A DNA stretch of 64,000 nt from Hybos culiciformis (Eukaryota; Arthropoda; Insecta; Diptera; Hybotidae). The DNA lies in assembly GCA_964007475.1 (NCBI GenBank), contig OZ023273.1:148649308-148713307 (forward strand), written 5' to 3'. Positions 63,601 through 64,000 of the stretch are shown here, one piece after another (within the stretch, counting starts at the first letter, position 1; each line of letters starts with the position of its first letter). The position numbers were made by a program, and so were the translations under genes. The notes beneath the pieces are model-generated. The model was given only the letters and a program-made list of their open reading frames with translations, did no database searches and was not told where the DNA came from.

Positions 63601-64000
63601 ATTCATTAAAAGCTAATCACTGTTTAGTATTAGAGTGGTGTTAAATTCGTAATTTTTCTATTATTTAGCCAAATTTTTGTAATAATAATATTGAAAATTA
63701 AAAATGGAAAATTTATTAAGAACAATACAATAATACAATAATAATTCTTTGGCAATTTCCTCTGATCGATGTAAATCTTTGTACATAATTATACATAGTA
63801 TCATTTATATTAAAATTCATAAAATTTTTGTTCTAAAAAAAGTTATTATTATACGTAAAATATCCTCATTGTGTAAATTCAACGAAGAGAATTGAATAAA
63901 TTAATTTTAATTTTAATTTTTTTTTTATTTTTAACTTTTATTATTGATTAAGCAAATAAAATATATATATATATGACTATTATGTACAATATTTGAATTT
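60696..64000 (+). other. Start of the next Beat intron, running off the window
   Basis: It opens with GTAATT. Nothing downstream up to the window end resembles the remaining second-Ig-domain or C-terminal Beat sequence, so the intron is at least 3.3 kb if the gene is intact. It contains a 61-bp tandem duplication at 62633-62754, a (TA)n tract near 61650-61664 and another at 63961-63974. An A/T-only ORF on the minus strand (61607-61798) was not accepted. Confidence 0.7.
62633..62754. repeat. 61-bp tandem duplication in the last Beat intron
   Basis: Two near-identical copies start CAAATGATTTTGACACATGG at 62633 and 62694 and differ by a small change at AACAATAAG/AACATAAAG. A short TGTGTCAAA/TTTGACACA inverted motif overlaps the first copy start. 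Confidence 0.94.

Noticed and set aside
1..64000. tRNA, rRNA or CRISPR array
   Set aside because: I looked for B-box-like GGTTCGAATCC on both strands, long non-AT RNA blocks and regularly spaced repeats, and found none. TTCGAA-type hits fall in hAT ends or plain AT-rich DNA.

Overview
The window looks like a piece of an arthropod, most probably insect, nuclear genome. It is extremely AT-rich (my impression is roughly four fifths A+T, not counted), full of homopolymer A and T runs and AT microsatellites. It has no prokaryote-style gene packing and contains degenerate DNA transposons. The only confident gene is a spliced one on the + strand in the last 11 kb: three consecutive coding exons (53683-53897, 57106-57241, 60562-60695) of a beaten path (Beat) family immunoglobulin-domain protein. 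The exons join cleanly in frame across introns of about 3.2 and 3.3 kb. They cover the first Ig domain and the start of the second. The signal-peptide end, the rest of the second Ig domain and the C-terminus are not identified and probably lie outside the window or in unrecognised small exons.

The first 53.7 kb holds no host gene I can support and may be intergenic DNA or a very long first intron of the same gene. What it does hold is mobile-element debris. There are three non-autonomous or decayed hAT elements. One at 33628-34470 has an exact 8-bp target duplication. One at 39146-39649 has an exact 8-bp target duplication and a C-terminal transposase remnant. One at 42528-43322 has a frameshifted C-terminal transposase remnant and an imperfect target duplication. 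There is also a 973-bp element with roughly 100-bp terminal inverted repeats and an exact 9-bp target duplication (12210-13182), a 233-bp TA-flanked MITE (21096-21328), and a 506-bp TIR element with an internal 86-bp tandem duplication (48600-49105).

Other structure includes a perfect 122-bp-arm inverted repeat with a 10-nt loop (19673-19926), an apparently unnamed dispersed repeat of about 110-130 bp present three times (near 28026, 35942 and 44220), several short tandem duplications including two inside the Beat introns, and a handful of small hairpins. Most open reading frames of 60-110 codons in the window are chance frames through poly-A/T and were not annotated. No tRNA, rRNA, CRISPR array or operon was seen.
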